Source: JAFANK01 sp036741695
GTDB taxonomy: Bacteria; Vulcanimicrobiota; Vulcanimicrobiia; Eremiobacterales; Eremiobacteraceae
Direction of reading: 5' to 3'
Assembly (NCBI GenBank): GCA_036741695.1
Contig: DAINRU010000001.1
Location: 62,001-126,000, forward strand
DNA length: 64,000 nt
A program made the translations under genes and the position numbers. The notes below the pieces were generated by a model. It worked only from the letters and a program-made list of their open reading frames with translations, was not told the DNA's origin and ran no database searches. Positions 44,495 to 53,330 of this stretch are shown here, in pieces. Each line of letters begins with the position of its first letter. Positions within the stretch are counted from its first letter, which is position 1.

Positions 44495-45207
44495 GCCGCA
44501 CATCGTTCGTACTCGACATCCCCATGCTGCCGCAGCGCATCGTGGCGATCCCCGTGCGCACGCCGCTCGTGCGTCCAGGCCAGGACCTGCCTGATCTTGT
44601 GCGCCGCTGTCTCGCCGGCATGCAAACGAGCGACGACGTCATCTGCGTCTCGGAGACTGTGGTCGCGATCGCCCAGGGCCGTTCCATCGCTGCCGAGACC
44701 ATCCGGCCGTCGCGCCTCGCCCACATGCTTGCCCAGCGCGCCGGATCCTACGCGACGATGAACCAGCCGGAGTCCATGCAGCTCGTGCTCGAGAACGCCG
44801 GCACCCTCAAGGTGCTCGCGGCGGCGGCGGCCGGCGCGGCGGGCCGGCTCGTCGGACGGCGCGGTGATTTCTATCGCATCCTCGGATCGGCGGTCGCAGA
44901 GATCGACGGCTATACAGGAACGATGCCACCCTACGAACGCCACATCGTGCTTGGACCCAAAGATCCGCACATCGTCGCCCAGATCATCGCCCAAGTGTGC
45001 GGCGCCCACGCCTGTGTCGTGGATGCCAATGACCTCGGCAAAGCCGAAGTGCTCGGCGCGAGCGCCGGCGTGCGTGCCAGCGTCGTCCGCGCGTGCTTGC
45101 TCCACAACCCAGCGGGCAACTCCGACCAGCAGACGCCGCTCGTGCTCTTGAAGTACCGCCCCGTCGCCGGGGCTCCACACGCTAGTCCCCTCGTGTCGCC
45201 CGGATGA
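44491..45207 (+). CDS. CofE-like (coenzyme F420-0:L-glutamate ligase family) protein inside the dcw cluster
   Basis: 238 residues. VAIPVRTPLVRPGQDLPDLVRRCL, DDVICVSETVVAIAQGR, GRRGDFYRILGSAVAEIDGYTGTMPPYERHIVLGPKDP and CVVDANDLGKAEVLGAS resemble the CofE fold that adds gamma-glutamates to F420-0, with ECK/EAQG-type metal region replaced by SETVVAIAQG. F420 genes are not seen nearby. GTG 44491 overlaps murF by 4 nt and mraY begins 4 nt before its end, so it is embedded in the peptidoglycan operon and probably acts on a cell wall precursor or on glutamate-containing ligands. That role is inference. Confidence 0.72.
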   Translation: MSRTSFVLDIPMLPQRIVAIPVRTPLVRPGQDLPDLVRRCLAGMQTSDDVICVSETVVAIAQGRSIAAETIRPSRLAHMLAQRAGSYATMNQPESMQLVLENAGTLKVLAAAAAGAAGRLVGRRGDFYRILGSAVAEIDGYTGTMPPYERHIVLGPKDPHIVAQIIAQVCGAHACVVDANDLGKAEVLGASAGVRASVVRACLLHNPAGNSDQQTPLVLLKYRPVAGAPHASPLVSPG

Positions 45208-46187
45208 CCATGGCCGCGCCTCCGCTTGTGGTGCTCGCCGGTCTGCTCGTGAGCGCGCTTGTCATTCCCTGGCTCATCGCGCGCCAACGGCGCGCCAGCC
45301 TCGGTCAGCATGTCTATGAAGACGCGCCCAAGACGCACACCACGAAGCAGGGAACGCCGACCATGGGTGGGATCGCCTTCGTCGCCGCCGCCGCCGTCGG
45401 TTTCGCCATGGGTGGGATGCGCATGGAGAGCCTGCCCATCCTCGCGCTGACTATCGCCGCAGGCGCGATCGGCTTCACCGACGATCTGCTCATCCTGCGC
45501 GCGCAGCGTGCGCTGGGCCTGCGTGCTCGCGCGAAGTTCGCGCTCGTCGCCGCGGTGGCGCTCGGCTACGTGGCGTGGGTCTACTCAAGCGGTCTTGCCG
45601 GGCCCGCGCAGACCTGGTTCGGCACGACACTTCAGCTGCCGCTGTGGCTGTGGTGGGCCTTAAGCGTGCTCGCCATCGTCGGTGCCGCCAACGCGGTCAA
45701 TCTCACGGACGGGCTCGACGGCCTTGCCGCCGGCACGACGATCCCCGCGCTCATCGGCGTGCAGCTCACCGCGCGCTTCTCCGGCATCACGGCCGGTGCG
45801 AGCGTGGGCGACGCCGTCTTAGGAGCGCTGCTCGGATTTTTGTGGTTCAATCGCCATCCGGCGCGGATCTTCATGGGCGACACCGGGTCGTTGGCCTTGG
45901 GCGCGCTGCTCGCCGGGCTCGCCATCCAGTCGGGTGCGCTCTTGCTCTTGCCGCTCTTCGGTGCCGTCTTCGTGCTCGAGGCGCTCTCGGTCATCGCGCA
46001 AGTCGTGAGCTTCAAGACCACGGGCAAGCGCATCTTCAAGATGAGCCCCTTGCACCACCACTTCGAACTGTCCGGTTGGCGCGAGACGGCCGTGACCTCC
46101 ACCTTCGTCGTCGTCGCCGCGCTGGGAGCGGCTGCGACCTGGGTCACCTGGTGGTCGTCAAACGCACGGGCGCTACGGCCTTTATGA
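45204..46187 (+). CDS. mraY: Phospho-N-acetylmuramoyl-pentapeptide transferase
   Basis: 327 residues, about ten membrane helices. The catalytic aspartates are in IGFTDD and NAVNLTDGLDGLAAG; FMGDTGSLALGA and LHHHFELSGW are family signatures. It makes lipid I from UDP-MurNAc-pentapeptide and undecaprenyl phosphate. ATG 45204 (or 45210) overlaps the CofE-like gene. Confidence 0.95.
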   Translation: MTMAAPPLVVLAGLLVSALVIPWLIARQRRASLGQHVYEDAPKTHTTKQGTPTMGGIAFVAAAAVGFAMGGMRMESLPILALTIAAGAIGFTDDLLILRAQRALGLRARAKFALVAAVALGYVAWVYSSGLAGPAQTWFGTTLQLPLWLWWALSVLAIVGAANAVNLTDGLDGLAAGTTIPALIGVQLTARFSGITAGASVGDAVLGALLGFLWFNRHPARIFMGDTGSLALGALLAGLAIQSGALLLLPLFGAVFVLEALSVIAQVVSFKTTGKRIFKMSPLHHHFELSGWRETAVTSTFVVVAALGAAATWVTWWSSNARALRPL

Positions 46188-46202
46188 CGAAGACGCAACG
46201 CG

Positions 46203-47588
46203 ATGTTTAAGAAGGGCGATCGTGTGCTCGTCATCGGCGTCGGTCGCAGCGGTCTGGCGACGATCGAGGTGCTGCGCTCGCGCGGCGTGCGCGTCACGGC
46301 CTACGATGACAAACCGACCGAGCTCTTACCACAGGAAGCGCGCGACACGCTTGCGCGCTTGCGCGTGCCGCTCGTCAATGAAGAAGATTTGGCCCGCGTG
46401 GCGGAAGCGGCCAAGGCGGCGATCGTGTCGCCGGGCGTGCCCTTGACCCATCGCGCCGTGGCTCGCGTGCACGATGCGGGGCGGCCGGTCATCTCGGAGA
46501 TCGAGCTGGCTTATGCCATCGCCTCGGGACCGATCATCGCCGTGACCGGCAGCAAAGGGAAGTCGACGACGACTGCGCTCATCGGGCATCTGTTGCGCAG
46601 CGCCGGCATCGCAGCCCGAGTGGGCGGCAACATCGGCAATCCGCTCGTGCGCGAGACGGCGAGCGCGCAGCCCGATGAATGGATCGTCGCCGAGGTCTCG
46701 AGCTTCCAGCTCGAGGGCATCCGAACGTTCGCGCCACGCATCAGCGTGCTGCTCAACATCTCGCCCGACCACCTGGACCGCTACCACTCGATGGAGGAAT
46801 ACGCCGAAGCGAAGTACCGCATCTTCGCCAACCAGAAGCCCGACGACATCTTCATCGGCAACGCAGACGACGAGCACTGCGCGGCGTTGCGCTCCGGCGC
46901 TGGGCGCACGGTCCCCTGTCGCGCTCTGTGGTATGGCATGGACCCGTCCGATCGTGGGCTGACGGCGACGCTCGAGGGTGACGCTATGGTCGTGCGTGAC
47001 AAGCGCCGCGAAGCGCCGCTCATCGACGTCGCGGATCTGCGCATCCGTGGACGGCACAACATCTCCAACGCCATGGCCGCGACGCTCGCGAGCCTGAGCG
47101 CCGGTGCGAAGCTCGAGGCCATCCGCAAGGGCTTGCGCACCTTCGATCCGCTGCCTCACCGCCTCACGGTCGTGCATCGCGGTTCGGGCATCACCTGGAT
47201 CGACGACAGCAAGGCGACCAATCCGGCAGCGGCTGCCGCCGCCCTCGAGTCGATCGACGACCCGGTCATCCTCATCGCCGGCGGCAAGAGCAAGAAGACC
47301 GACTTCACCGCTTTCGCCGCTGCCGCGAGCAAACGCGCCAAAAGGGTCATCCTCATCGGTGAGACCGCACGCCAGATCGGCGAGCTGATCGAGGGACCAC
47401 CTGTCGTCTACGCGCAAAACCTCGAAGCCGCAGTCGACAACGCGGCCGCCGGCGCGACGAGCGGCGACGTCGTCCTGCTCTCGCCGGCGTGCGCTTCCTT
47501 TGATATGTTCGAAAGCGCCGAGCAGCGCGGCGAGCATTTCGCCGAACTGGCACGTGCGCGGCGCGACCCCGATATGGCGGCGCCATGA
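46203..47588 (+). CDS. murD: UDP-MurNAc-L-alanine:D-glutamate ligase
   Basis: 461 residues. N-terminal Rossmann part VLVIGVGRSGLATIEVL, VSPGVPLTH, ATP loop AVTGSKGKSTTTALIGHLL, NIGNPLV, SSFQLE, NISPDHLDRYHSMEEYAEAKYRIF, and C-terminal DDSKATNPAAAAAAL. Adds D-glutamate to UDP-MurNAc-L-Ala. Overlaps ftsW by 4 nt. Confidence 0.95.
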   Translation: MFKKGDRVLVIGVGRSGLATIEVLRSRGVRVTAYDDKPTELLPQEARDTLARLRVPLVNEEDLARVAEAAKAAIVSPGVPLTHRAVARVHDAGRPVISEIELAYAIASGPIIAVTGSKGKSTTTALIGHLLRSAGIAARVGGNIGNPLVRETASAQPDEWIVAEVSSFQLEGIRTFAPRISVLLNISPDHLDRYHSMEEYAEAKYRIFANQKPDDIFIGNADDEHCAALRSGAGRTVPCRALWYGMDPSDRGLTATLEGDAMVVRDKRREAPLIDVADLRIRGRHNISNAMAATLASLSAGAKLEAIRKGLRTFDPLPHRLTVVHRGSGITWIDDSKATNPAAAAAALESIDDPVILIAGGKSKKTDFTAFAAAASKRAKRVILIGETARQIGELIEGPPVVYAQNLEAAVDNAAAGATSGDVVLLSPACASFDMFESAEQRGEHFAELARARRDPDMAAP

Positions 47589-48721
47589 CGCAGCGCCGAG
47601 CGCCCGACGCGGTCCTGCTCGCCATCGCCGGGCTGCTCACCGCCATCGGCATCGTCATGGTGTTCTCCGCCTCATCGGCCGTGGCGTACACGCAGTACCA
47701 CGACGCGGCATACTACCTCAAGCGCGAGTTGCTGTGGGCGGTGGTCGGCGCAGGCGCGCTCGTGCTCGGCATGCGCCTCGACTACACGAAGCTGCGGCCG
47801 GCGGCGCCCTGGATCTTCGGCATCGCAGTCGTGCTGCTGGCGGCGGTCCTCATCCCGAGTCTAGGATCCATCGAGGGCGGTGCGCGGCGCTGGCTGTCGC
47901 TGCGGCTCTTCACCTTCGAACCGTCGGAATTCGCCAAGCTGGCAATCGTGATTTTGCTAGCGCGCCTCGTGTCCGCGCGCGCGGATGGGGCCGCGTCGTT
48001 CGCCCGCGTCGGCTTCCCGGCGCTTTTCTGGGTCGGCGTGTGCTTTGCGCTCGTCATGCGCCAGCCGGATCTGGGCACGGCATCGATCTACTTGCTGACC
48101 GCGTTCGTCATGCTCTTCGCCAGCGGCGCGCAGCTCATCCATCTGGCCATCGAGGCCGCCGTCGCGGTCCCCGCGCTGCTTGGCTTCATCTACGCAAGCC
48201 CGTACCGGCGCGATCGTTTTCTCGCGTTCCTCCACCCCTGGAAGGATCCGCAAGGGACCGGCTATCACATCATCCAGTCGTTGTACGCGCTCGGTTCGGG
48301 AGGTCTCTTCGGCCTTGGGCTCGGGCAGAGCCGCCAGAAGTTCGGCTATCTCCCCGCCCAGCACACCGACTTCATCTTCTCGATCATCGGTGAAGAGCTC
48401 GGCTTCGTGGGCGCCGCGGCGGTGCTCATCCTGTTCCTCGCCTTCGCGTATCGCGGCGTGCGCATCGCCATGCGAGCCGATGATCGGTTCGGATACTTCC
48501 TCGCCATCGGCCTGACCGCGTCGATCACGATCCAGGCGCTCATCAACATCGGCGTCGTCACCTCGTCCTGGCCGGTCACGGGCGTGCCGCTGCCGTTCAT
48601 CAGCTATGGCGGCACCTCGCTCGTCATGACGCTGTTCGGCGTTGGGCTTTTGGCTAGCGTCTCGCGCGGCAAACGCGCACCCGCCTCTGCCATGCCGGTC
48701 ACGCAGCGGAAAGCCTCGTAA
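47585..48721 (+). CDS. ftsW: SEDS peptidoglycan polymerase FtsW
   Basis: 378 residues with about ten membrane helices. SEDS motifs: FEPSEFAKLA, MRQPDLGTAS (with the catalytic aspartate), PWKDPQGTGYHIIQS and PLPFISYGGTSL. It polymerises lipid II at the septum with FtsI. Position between murD and murG is the standard dcw order. Confidence 0.94.
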   Translation: MTQRRAPDAVLLAIAGLLTAIGIVMVFSASSAVAYTQYHDAAYYLKRELLWAVVGAGALVLGMRLDYTKLRPAAPWIFGIAVVLLAAVLIPSLGSIEGGARRWLSLRLFTFEPSEFAKLAIVILLARLVSARADGAASFARVGFPALFWVGVCFALVMRQPDLGTASIYLLTAFVMLFASGAQLIHLAIEAAVAVPALLGFIYASPYRRDRFLAFLHPWKDPQGTGYHIIQSLYALGSGGLFGLGLGQSRQKFGYLPAQHTDFIFSIIGEELGFVGAAAVLILFLAFAYRGVRIAMRADDRFGYFLAIGLTASITIQALINIGVVTSSWPVTGVPLPFISYGGTSLVMTLFGVGLLASVSRGKRAPASAMPVTQRKAS

Positions 48722-48725
48722 CGTC

Positions 48726-49949
48726 ATGCGCGTCATCTTCTCCGGCGGCGGCACCGGCGGACACATCTATCCGACGCTCTCGCTCGCCCACGCGCTCATG
48801 CAGAGCGAAGGCGACGCTGGCGTCTGCGAGCCCCAGGCTTCCGATGGCCGCGCGCGCAGCGATGCGCGGGCCAGCCTCTCCGAGTGGTCGGGATCATCAC
48901 GCTTGCATGCCATCCTCTTCGTCGGTGCGGCGGGCAACGTCGACGAGCAGCTGCTCACGCGCGACGGGATTCCCTACAAGACGTTGAGCAGCCGTCCGCT
49001 CGCGGGCACATCGGGACTCAAGAGCGCGCTCAGTCTCGCCGGCAACGCGGCGGCGGTGGCCATGGCGCTGCCGGTTGTGTCGCACTTCCGTCCGGACGCG
49101 ATCGTGGGCAGCGGCGGATATGCCTGCGCTCCAGCCGTGCTCGCTGGTGCGCTCTTGCGCAGGGCTGGGCGCCTGCCCAAGCTGCGCATGATGCTCATCG
49201 AGCCCAACGTCATGCCCGGCATGGCCAACCGTCGGCTGGCCCGCTACGTGGACGAGGTCTGGGGCGGCTATGCCGACTGCGACACCGCGCAACATTTCGG
49301 CGACAAGTTCCGGCTGACCGGGATTCCCGTGCGCCCCGACCTCTACACCCCCATGGCCAAAGCCGATGCGCGGCGCAGCCTGGGGTTGGACCCGGAGCGT
49401 TTCACGCTGCTCGTCTTCGGCGGCAGTCAGGGAGCGCGCAGCATCAACGTGGCCACGAGCGGCATGGTCGCCCGGCGGCGCCTGCCGGCGGACTGGCAGA
49501 TACTCCATCTCACAGGCAAGCGGGACTATGACTGGATGGTCGCCGAGCGCAAGAGAGAGCCAAACGACAACCGCTACACGATGTTGCCCTATCTCGACAC
49601 GATGGCCCTGGCATACTGGGCGGCCGATCTTGCGCTGTGCCGCGCGGGCGCATCGACGCTGGCCGAGGTGTGCACGGTCGGCTTGCCCGCCATCTTCGTG
49701 CCCTATCCGCACGCGAGCGAGGATCACCAGCGCGCGAATGCCGCCTACGTCGTCGACCGCGGAGCGGCACTCACCATCACAGACGCCAGCCTGACGCCGG
49801 ATTCGCTCTACTGGATGCTCGTCGACTCGGCCGAGCCGCAGAAGTTGAACGCCATCACGGTCGCATTGCGACGCATCGCACGTCGCGACGCGGCGGAGAC
49901 CATGCTCTCGCGCCTGCTCGACACAGGGCCAACCTTGACGCTCGCCTAA
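48726..49949 (+). CDS. murG: UDP-GlcNAc:lipid I N-acetylglucosaminyltransferase, with N-terminal insertion
   Basis: 407 residues, about 40 longer than usual. FSGGGTGGHIYPTLSLAHAL is the first G-loop, GSGGYACAPAVLAG the second, and FGGSQGARSIN, RAGASTLAEV and PYPHASEDHQRANA are the donor-binding C-terminal motifs. Residues about 27-58 (from SEGDAGVCEPQ to SSR) interrupt the normal link between the first helix and the ILFVG strand and look like a hydrophilic surface loop. MurG makes lipid II on the inner membrane face. ATG 48726 lies 4 nt after the ftsW stop. Confidence 0.93.
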   Translation: MRVIFSGGGTGGHIYPTLSLAHALMQSEGDAGVCEPQASDGRARSDARASLSEWSGSSRLHAILFVGAAGNVDEQLLTRDGIPYKTLSSRPLAGTSGLKSALSLAGNAAAVAMALPVVSHFRPDAIVGSGGYACAPAVLAGALLRRAGRLPKLRMMLIEPNVMPGMANRRLARYVDEVWGGYADCDTAQHFGDKFRLTGIPVRPDLYTPMAKADARRSLGLDPERFTLLVFGGSQGARSINVATSGMVARRRLPADWQILHLTGKRDYDWMVAERKREPNDNRYTMLPYLDTMALAYWAADLALCRAGASTLAEVCTVGLPAIFVPYPHASEDHQRANAAYVVDRGAALTITDASLTPDSLYWMLVDSAEPQKLNAITVALRRIARRDAAETMLSRLLDTGPTLTLA

Positions 49950-49961
49950 TCGCAGGAGCAG

Positions 49962-51383
49962 ATGAGACGTACGCATCGCCACGTGCACTTTGTGGGTATC
50001 GGGGGCATCGGCATGAGCGCGATCGCCCGCGTGCTGCTTGCGCTCGGCGTGGGCGTTTCCGGCTCCGATCTTAAGATGACGGGCACGCTCGAGAAGCTGC
50101 GCGGTCTGGGCGCCACCGTCACGCTCGGCCACGCTTCCGAGAACGTGCGCGGCGCGGATGCCGTGGTCATCTCGTCGGCGATCCCAGCTGACAATCCCGA
50201 GGTCATCGCCGCGCACAAGGCCGGCATCGTCGTCATGCAGCGCGCGGAGATGCTCGCCGAGATCATGGCCGATAAGCGCGGCATCGCCGTCTCGGGCACG
50301 CACGGCAAGACGACCACCACCTCCATGGTGGCCTCGGTGCTCGACGCGGGCGGCTTCGCGCCGACCGTGCTCATCGGCGGCGAGGTCAACGATCTCGGCG
50401 CCAACGCGCGGCTCGGCTCGGGCGACATCGTGGTCGCCGAAGCGGACGAGAGCGACGCGTCCTTCCTGCGGCTGAAACCCACCTGCGCCGTCGTCACCAA
50501 CATCGAGAACGATCATCTCGGCTATTATCGCGATCTCGAGCATCTCGTCGAGACGTTCAGCGCATTCCTCGACCGCGTGCCGCCCGAGGGGTGCATCGTC
50601 GCTTCCGCTGATTGCTCCGCGGTCAGCGAGCTGCTGCGCCGCTTCCGGCAATCGCCCAGCCTGCTCGGCGATCCGACGATCGTCACCACCGGCTTCGATG
50701 CGGCGGCCGACATACGCGCGATCGAGCCTGAGCTTGCCGACTTCGGTTCGTCGTTCACCGTGCGCGCCGGGCCGCAAGAGCTGGGCGAGATCGTGTTGCG
50801 CGTCCCCGGCCGCATCAACATCTCCAATGCGCTCTCCGCAGTGGCGGTCGGCCTGCGCTTCGGCGTGAGTTTTGAGGCCACCGCGCGCGCGCTCGCCCGT
50901 TTCCGCGGCGTCGCGCGGCGCTTCCAAGTGCTGTATGACAGCGAATCGCTGCTGGTCGTGGACGATTACGCTCACCACCCCACGGCAGTGCAGGAGACGA
51001 TCGCCGCAGCACGCGCCTATTGGCGCGGGCGCATCGTCGTCGCGTTTCAGCCGCACCGCTATAGCCGCACCGCCTACCTCATGCGCGATTTCGCACGCGC
51101 GCTCATGCGCGCGGATGAGATCGTGGTCGCTGACATCTATCCGGCCGGCGAGCTGCCGCTGCCCGGCGTGCGCGCCGAGTCGATCGTGGACTTCATCCGC
51201 GATCTCGAAGCCGACAAGCCGGTGACGCACTTGCCCAAGCCCGCCGACGTGCTCGCCTATCTGCAGCGCACGATCAAGTCCGGGGACCTCGTCCTCACGC
51301 TGGGCGCCGGCGACATCGGCGGCGTGGCCCACGAGCTCGCCGCCGGTCTGTCCGCCGCAGACGCCGGCGTGGCGAATCTCTAG
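49962..51383 (+). CDS. murC: UDP-N-acetylmuramate:L-alanine ligase
   Basis: 473 residues. HFVGIGGIGMSAIARVLL (UDP loop), AVSGTHGKTTTTSMVASVL (ATP loop), EADESDASFLRLKPTCAVVTNIENDHLGYY, and YAHHPTAVQETI with FQPHRYSRT in the C-terminal domain. It adds the first amino acid of the stem peptide. ATG 49962 follows murG after 12 bp, with GCAGGAG upstream. Confidence 0.95.
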   Translation: MRRTHRHVHFVGIGGIGMSAIARVLLALGVGVSGSDLKMTGTLEKLRGLGATVTLGHASENVRGADAVVISSAIPADNPEVIAAHKAGIVVMQRAEMLAEIMADKRGIAVSGTHGKTTTTSMVASVLDAGGFAPTVLIGGEVNDLGANARLGSGDIVVAEADESDASFLRLKPTCAVVTNIENDHLGYYRDLEHLVETFSAFLDRVPPEGCIVASADCSAVSELLRRFRQSPSLLGDPTIVTTGFDAAADIRAIEPELADFGSSFTVRAGPQELGEIVLRVPGRINISNALSAVAVGLRFGVSFEATARALARFRGVARRFQVLYDSESLLVVDDYAHHPTAVQETIAAARAYWRGRIVVAFQPHRYSRTAYLMRDFARALMRADEIVVADIYPAGELPLPGVRAESIVDFIRDLEADKPVTHLPKPADVLAYLQRTIKSGDLVLTLGAGDIGGVAHELAAGLSAADAGVANL

Positions 51384-51400
51384 CGCCGGCCAGACCCATC

Positions 51401-52321
51401 GTGAGCGCCGCGTCATCGATCCCAGGGCGTGCGGTGACGCCGTCACATCGCGAGCAACTGCGCCAGCTGTTGGGCGCGGCCGTGACGTTCGACGAGCCGC
51501 TCGCGCCCAAGACCTCGATGCGCATCGGCGGTCCGGCTGCGGCCTATGCGATCGTCAGCGACGTTTCCAACCTTGTCGCCCTGCTCGCCTGGTGCACTCG
51601 CGACAACGTGGCCTGGACGATTTTGGGCCTGGGCAGCAACGTGCTGGTGAGCGACGCCGGATTCGCCGGGGTCGTCGTGCGTCTGGCCGGAGAGTTCACG
51701 CGCATCTCGGTCGTGGGGACGACGGTGCGCGCCGGTGGCGCTGCACCCATCGTCGCGGTCTGCCGCGAAGCGGCCAAAGCCGGTTTGGCCGGTGCCGAGG
51801 CGCTCGTCGGCGTGCCGGGGACGGTCGGCGGTGCCGTGCGCATGAACGCCGGCACCAAGGTTGAGATCGGCGACCTCGTGCGCCGCGTCGAGGTGGTGGT
51901 GGCGGGCGAAGCGATGCAGACCTACACGCTGCCGCAATTCGCCTACCGCAGCTCGACGCTGGATCGCCGGGCCGTGGTCTGCGCTGCGGAGCTCGAGCTG
52001 CAGGCCGGCGACACGCGCGGCGTGCAGGCGGAGCTGCTGCGCCATATCGAGCGGCGCAATGCCACGCAGCCGCTCGAACTCCCGAACTCGGGAAGCATCT
52101 TCCGCAATCCGGCCGGCGACTACGCCGCGCGGCTCATCGAAAGCGCGGGCTGCAAAGGCGTGCGCATAGGCGGCGCGCAGGTCTCAGAAAAGCATGCCAA
52201 CTTCATCGTCAACCGCGGCGGCGCGACCTGTGCGGATGTGCTGGCCCTCATCGAGGAGGTCCGCGAGACGGTGCGCCGCGAGCACGACGTCGACTTGGAG
52301 CTCGAGGTCCAGCTCCTGTGA
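51401..52321 (+). CDS. murB: UDP-N-acetylenolpyruvoylglucosamine reductase
   Basis: 306 residues. FAD-binding PLAPKTSMRIGGPAAAYAI and LGLGSNVLVSDAGFAGVVVRL, GVPGTVGGAVRMNAG, then NSGSIFRNPAGDYAARLIE with the catalytic serine, and ISEKHANFIVN-like EKHANFIVNRGGAT. Reduces the enolpyruvyl group to give UDP-MurNAc. GTG 51401 is the assigned start, 17 nt after murC; a start further in is possible. Confidence 0.94.
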   Translation: MSAASSIPGRAVTPSHREQLRQLLGAAVTFDEPLAPKTSMRIGGPAAAYAIVSDVSNLVALLAWCTRDNVAWTILGLGSNVLVSDAGFAGVVVRLAGEFTRISVVGTTVRAGGAAPIVAVCREAAKAGLAGAEALVGVPGTVGGAVRMNAGTKVEIGDLVRRVEVVVAGEAMQTYTLPQFAYRSSTLDRRAVVCAAELELQAGDTRGVQAELLRHIERRNATQPLELPNSGSIFRNPAGDYAARLIESAGCKGVRIGGAQVSEKHANFIVNRGGATCADVLALIEEVRETVRREHDVDLELEVQLL

Positions 52322-52337
52322 CCGGCATGACGCGCTA

Positions 52338-53261
52338 GTGCCGGCCAAACCCGCCATCGCCGTGCTCATGGGCGGCAGCTCGGCGGAGAGCGAGATCAGC
52401 CTGCAGACGGGCGCTGGCGTCATGCAGGCGCTCAAGGCGCTCGACTACCCGGCCACGCGGATCGATCATGGCGAAGGCTTCGTCGACGAGTTGCGCCGCG
52501 TGCGACCGGCTGCGGTCTTCAACGCCCTGCACGGCGGTGACGGCGAGGACGGAACGGTGCAAGCCGTGCTCGAGTGGCTGCGCATCCCCTATCAAGGTTC
52601 GGGAGTACGCGCATCCGCGGTCGCGATGGATAAGTGGGTCTCTAAGGCGCTGCTGCGCGCCGAGGGCTTGCCGGCACCGCGCGGCATCCGCATGACTGCG
52701 GGCGATGCACGCTCGTTCTCGGTCGCCACGGCCTTTGGACTGCCCTGCGTCGTCAAGCCGCGCGCGGAAGGATCGGCCGTCGGCGTGAGCATCGTGCGCG
52801 AGGAACGTGAATGGGCAGATGCGGTGCGCGATGCGACGATCGGCGCCGGTGAGATCTTGATCGAGGAGTACGTGGCCGGCCGCGAGTTCACCGTCGCCAT
52901 CTTGGGCGATCAGGCGCTGCCCATCGTCGAGATCACGCCGCACGACCGCTTCTATAGCTACACGGCCAAGTACACCCCCGGTGGCAGCACGCACACGGTT
53001 CCTGCGCGGCTCGACGCCGACGTCGGCGCGCAGATGGAGCGGGCGGCGCTCGCGATGCACGCAGCGCTGGGAGCACGAGACTATTCGCGGGTCGACATCA
53101 TGCTCGCGGATTCGGGGAGCTTGGCCATCTTGGAATGCAACACGCTGCCCGGGCTCACCCCGCTCAGTCTCTTTCCTGACGCCGCCCGAGCCGCCGGGAT
53201 ATCGTATGAAGCGCTGGTCGAGCGGCTGCTGCTGTGCGCCCTATCACGCTCCCGTCCCTGA
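52338..53261 (+). CDS. ddl: D-alanine--D-alanine ligase
   Basis: 307 residues, ATP-grasp. MGGSSAESEISLQTG opens the family, then LHGGDGEDGTVQAVLEWLRIPYQGSGVRASAVAMDK, VKPRAEGSAVGVSIV, EEYVAGREFTVAIL, and LECNTLPGLTPLSLFPDAA with metal ligands. GTG 52338 is chosen because homology begins immediately (PAKPAIAVLMGG). It is the last recognisable gene of the dcw cluster; ftsQ does not follow. Confidence 0.94.
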   Translation: MPAKPAIAVLMGGSSAESEISLQTGAGVMQALKALDYPATRIDHGEGFVDELRRVRPAAVFNALHGGDGEDGTVQAVLEWLRIPYQGSGVRASAVAMDKWVSKALLRAEGLPAPRGIRMTAGDARSFSVATAFGLPCVVKPRAEGSAVGVSIVREEREWADAVRDATIGAGEILIEEYVAGREFTVAILGDQALPIVEITPHDRFYSYTAKYTPGGSTHTVPARLDADVGAQMERAALAMHAALGARDYSRVDIMLADSGSLAILECNTLPGLTPLSLFPDAARAAGISYEALVERLLLCALSRSRP

Positions 53262-53296
53262 CACGAACGTAATCTGCCGAAGTATTATAATGTAGC

Positions 53297-53316
53297 AACG
53301 GACCTTTAGGTCCGTT
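53297..53316. repeat. Dispersed 20-nt palindrome, copy 4
   Basis: Same sequence as at 7034, with the prefix TGTAGC. It sits between ddl and the Tim44-like gene, directly downstream of a lone TATAAT (53286-53291) that has no convincing -35 partner. Confidence 0.9.
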
Positions 53317-53330
53317 TCACGGAAAGATAC

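Noticed and set aside
48897..51446. 849-residue minus-strand open frame
   Set aside because: It lies antisense to murG, murC and part of murB, which have full family motifs. The product is Arg/Gly/His-rich with no domain and is a GC-bias shadow.
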